From positions 124,001-188,000 of the forward strand of contig CACERG010000001.1 of assembly GCA_902561795.1 (NCBI GenBank): a DNA stretch of 64,000 bases. The letters are read 5' to 3'. Positions 61,731 to 64,000 of this stretch are shown piece after piece. Each line of letters opens with the position of its first letter. Positions within the stretch are counted from its first letter, which is position 1. This DNA is from an uncultured Bacteroidota bacterium (GTDB lineage Bacteria > Bacteroidota > Bacteroidia > Flavobacteriales > Flavobacteriaceae). The notes under the pieces are model-generated. The model searched no databases and was not told the DNA's origin. It was given only the letters and a program-made list of their open reading frames with translations. Both the position numbers and the translations under genes were made by a program.

Positions 61731-62645
61731 TTATTCTGGGCTTTCAGGTCCATCTTTAGAGGATTGATCTCCTTGACCTAGTTTAATTCTAAAGACCAGT
61801 TCGTGTGTTCTTAAGTTTAGTTGTGAGAGTCCGTTATCTGTTGGAGTTTCATAGGCATAACCGATATCAAACATGCCCAGAGCGACTACCGTCATAAGGG
61901 CCATAGAGCTATTGGTTCTAACGGAGAGTCCGACATCAAATTGATTTTGCCAGCTTACCATTGCTGTAATATCAGCGGTTGTTGGCAGCCCTTTTACTTT
62001 TCTAAGCATCAGCGAAGGCTTTAGATAGAGTCCGCTAGATACTGGTAAATCGACCCCAGCCCCTAGATAGGTATGCACCCGATCTTTGGCAGTAATGGCT
62101 AGGTTGTCATTTTCTCTGTTGACATTAAAAAGCCTTGGTATAGAAAAAGAGATCCAATAATTAGTTGCTTTAAAATAAGCACCTGCTCCCACATTGGGAT
62201 TAAATTTACTTAGACTCACCTTACTAGGATCTCCCACGGGGGAGTAAGTAGTGAGTTCTGTCGGATCAGAACTATAAAAATTTCCTCCTGCTTTAAGCCC
62301 TAGAAAAAGGATTGACTCCCCACTCATTTGTAGTTTGTAAGAGAAGTCTACATAGGCAAAGGTTTGTTGTTCAACAAAGACTTTATCAGAGACCACAGAC
62401 AGTCCCAGACCTACATTATTTTCTCTAGCCGAAGAGTAGGCAAAAGCGAGTGTCCGAGGGGCATCTTGTACAGAAGCCCACTGGCTTCTTGAGGTAAAAG
62501 AAAGCATGTTGGCAGCATCTGCTCCAGCAAAAGCCGGGTTGATTACATTCATATTATATCTATACAAAGAGTAATAAGACTCCTGCTGGCTAAAGCCAAT
62601 CAAGGGGAGTATAAGTAAGAAGAGTAAAGTGATTTTTCTTATCAT
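61731..62645 (-). CDS. PorP/SprF family type IX secretion system membrane protein
   Basis: From the ATG at 62645 the protein has 304 aa (the track extends to 62669, inside the upstream gene). It has a signal peptide (MIRKITLLFLLILPLIGFSQ) and then the PorP/SprF start YYSLYRYNMNVINPAFAGAD, followed by an outer-membrane beta-barrel pattern (ARENNVGLGLSVVSDKVFV). PorP/SprF-like proteins act with type IX secretion, anchoring or helping export of type B cargo. It begins 2 nt after the stop of the large TSP3/type B gene, its likely client. Confidence 0.93.
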   Translation of the reverse strand: MIRKITLLFLLILPLIGFSQQESYYSLYRYNMNVINPAFAGADAANMLSFTSRSQWASVQDAPRTLAFAYSSARENNVGLGLSVVSDKVFVEQQTFAYVDFSYKLQMSGESILFLGLKAGGNFYSSDPTELTTYSPVGDPSKVSLSKFNPNVGAGAYFKATNYWISFSIPRLFNVNRENDNLAITAKDRVHTYLGAGVDLPVSSGLYLKPSLMLRKVKGLPTTADITAMVSWQNQFDVGLSVRTNSSMALMTVVALGMFDIGYAYETPTDNGLSQLNLRTHELVFRIKLGQGDQSSKDGPESPE

Positions 62646-62647
62646 AA

Positions 62648-64000
62648 TTATCTTGTAAGATAGAACCATCCTTCAAAATCAACACTACCGTTGCCGTCTA
62701 AATCTATGCGATAGTAGTAGCTTCCTGAAGGGAGCTCTACCCCATTTAACGTTCCATTCCAATCATTATTATATGGTTTAGCAGTAAACAACTCTGTCCC
62801 TGTTCTAGAATAAATCCATACTTGATTATTTAAATATCGATCAATTTCTCTTACCTGCCAAGTATCATTCCTACCGTCTCCATTTGGAGAGAAGAAGTTG
62901 ACAATCTCAATAGACTCTCTTAAGCTCGGGTTATCAAAACCTTCTGGGAAGCTACTTGCTAAAAGTGGATCTGTACCTGCTAGGGTCTCATCTAAGTTAG
63001 GGAAGCCGTCCCCATCCTGATCATTATAAGGATCATCGTTAACACTATCTAACTGATCTACCACCCCGTCACCATCTGCATCTAAGTACAGCGACTCTAA
63101 ATAGTTGGCCTTACCATCAAAGTCTGTGTCATCATCCCGAGGGTCACCGTTACCATTAAGGTCTTCCTCTATAGTAAGCAGTCCGTCCTGGTCATCATCA
63201 GGATCAACATGATCTAAGATACCATCCCCATCGGTATCTAAGGCAAAGTTTTCTCCAGGCTCTGTGATCTCAAAGATTGAAGGCACCCCGTCGTTGTCGT
63301 CATCTAAATCGTGATGGTCTGCAATACCGTCCCTATCGGTATCTAGCATAACTGCTCTTGCACTTCTTCCTGTTTGTAGGACCTCATACTTAGAAGGCAC
63401 CCCATCGTTCTCATCATCGGTATCTAAATAATCTGGCGTACGGTCCCCGTCAAAGTCCATAGCATCGGTTGGGATACCGTCTTGATCTGAGTCAGGCGAC
63501 TCATCAATAGAGGCAATGCCGTCTCCATCATCATCAGTATCCAGATAATCTGGCGTACCGTCCCTGTCACTGTCAATAGCATCATTAGGGTTAAAATCAC
63601 CATTAGGATCCGTACCCTCATACAGACTGAAGACTCCGTCGTTGTCATCATCAGGATCTAAAAAGTCCTCAAAACCGTCTCCGTCTGTGTCTAACGAATT
63701 TATCGAAGCACTACTAATTATTTCTTTTATACCTTCAATGGCCGATCCTTCGAACTCACTATAAATATGATCTCCATCATCATCTGGATCACGGGAGTTG
63801 ATAATTCCATCGGCATCCGTATCAGAGCTAATCAGATCTGGTGAGACCTGTTGCACAGGAGTAATATTGGTATCCAGCTCAAAGATCTCCTCGCTTTTAG
63901 GATTGATTTCTATACGCTGCTCAGACTTAGGAATAGGCACGTTAGGATCCCCAGCGGTTGTATTAACATAGGCAATCTCTACTTCATAAACACCATCCTT
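62648..64000 (-). CDS. TSP3-repeat, T9SS type B sorting-domain protein (5' truncated)
   Basis: The frame is open to the window edge, so the N-terminus is missing; at least 450 codons are here. It contains about ten calcium-binding thrombospondin type 3 repeats (for example [20 protein letters not shown] and [20 protein letters not shown]), then a C-terminal domain: [48 protein letters not shown] and FEGWFYLTR. That end is the gliding-motility-associated (CHU_C) type B sorting signal used by type IX secretion. It should be a long, Ca-stiffened surface protein or adhesin. GC is visibly higher than in its neighbours. Confidence 0.93.
   Translation of the reverse strand, partial: KDGVYEVEIAYVNTTAGDPNVPIPKSEQRIEINPKSEEIFELDTNITPVQQVSPDLISSDTDADGIINSRDPDDDGDHIYSEFEGSAIEGIKEIISSASINSLDTDGDGFEDFLDPDDDNDGVFSLYEGTDPNGDFNPNDAIDSDRDGTPDYLDTDDDGDGIASIDESPDSDQDGIPTDAMDFDGDRTPDYLDTDDENDGVPSKYEVLQTGRSARAVMLDTDRDGIADHHDLDDDNDGVPSIFEITEPGENFALDTDGDGILDHVDPDDDQDGLLTIEEDLNGNGDPRDDDTDFDGKANYLESLYLDADGDGVVDQLDSVNDDPYNDQDGDGFPNLDETLAGTDPLLASSFPEGFDNPSLRESIEIVNFFSPNGDGRNDTWQVREIDRYLNNQVWIYSRTGTELFTAKPYNNDWNGTLNGVELPSGSYYYRIDLDGNGSVDFEGWFYLTR

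Noticed and set aside
62900-63900. Regularly spaced GATGATGATCAGG/TCGTCATC-like repeats resembling a CRISPR array
   Set aside because: The repeats are in frame, vary in length and sequence, and encode thrombospondin type 3 repeats.

Overview
The window looks like a chromosomal segment of a marine, low-GC member of the Bacteroidota, most likely Flavobacteriales. This rests on small lineage-typical families (DUF6341, DUF4837, DUF6090, DUF6150 and DUF2807-type proteins), a PorP/SprF-like protein next to a type IX secretion (type B) cargo protein, two lipoprotein sulfatases, AT-rich sequence, and promoters of the Bacteroidota form TTG-N19-TAnnTTTG. No search was run; family names come from reading the translations.

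From 1 to 33 kb it is mostly core genome. There is a 5'-truncated PaaE-like reductase, then a leftward envelope operon (M23 peptidase, GH3-family protein, glycosyltransferase, polysaccharide pyruvyl transferase) ending in purD. Next come tatA, pgk with a DUF4837 lipoprotein, holB, and ybeY-mnmG-methyltransferase, followed by gltX, an SPFH protein, glnS, folB, tRNA-Cys, a DUF2807 protein and rnr. rpiB, an ElaA-like GNAT, and the SulP-MBL-M1 peptidase-rnpA operon follow, then lepA, dusB, a LolC/E-like permease and rbfA. Two parS-like sites (11395 and 13301) flank mnmG. The 507-bp AT-rich gap between rnr and rpiB carries repeated TATTAACA boxes, so the region may be close to the replication origin.

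From 33 to 37.2 kb lies accessory sequence: tiny membrane-protein genes missed by the ORF track, a membrane-anchored alpha/beta hydrolase, a DUF6090 protein and a decayed nuclease fragment.

From 37.2 to 44.4 kb is a 7.1-kb genomic island integrated at the 3' end of tRNA-Met(CAT). Its ends are a repeated tRNA 3' end (37279-37309 and 44408-44438), and the probable original tRNA terminator now sits beyond the right end. The island carries a GIY-YIG gene broken by a 16-bp tandem duplication, an OGG-fold glycosylase, an AlkA-like glycosylase, an unknown 149-aa protein, a C5-cytosine methyltransferase, two PD-(D/E)XK-like putative restriction proteins, a MazG-like pyrophosphohydrolase and a DUF2779 (Cas4-like plus DEDD exonuclease) protein. 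It has no recognisable integrase. It is the best candidate here for an unusual system: restriction-modification combined with base-excision enzymes.

From 44.5 to 64 kb is a mixed region of secreted and membrane proteins: an acyltransferase, tandem sulfatases, a DUF6150 repeat protein, lipoproteins, an M20 peptidase, a 1050-aa BNR/VPS10-like propeller protein, an MFS transporter with an AhpD-like protein, two DoxX-like proteins, and finally PorP/SprF with a large TSP3-repeat, type IX-secreted protein that runs off the right edge.
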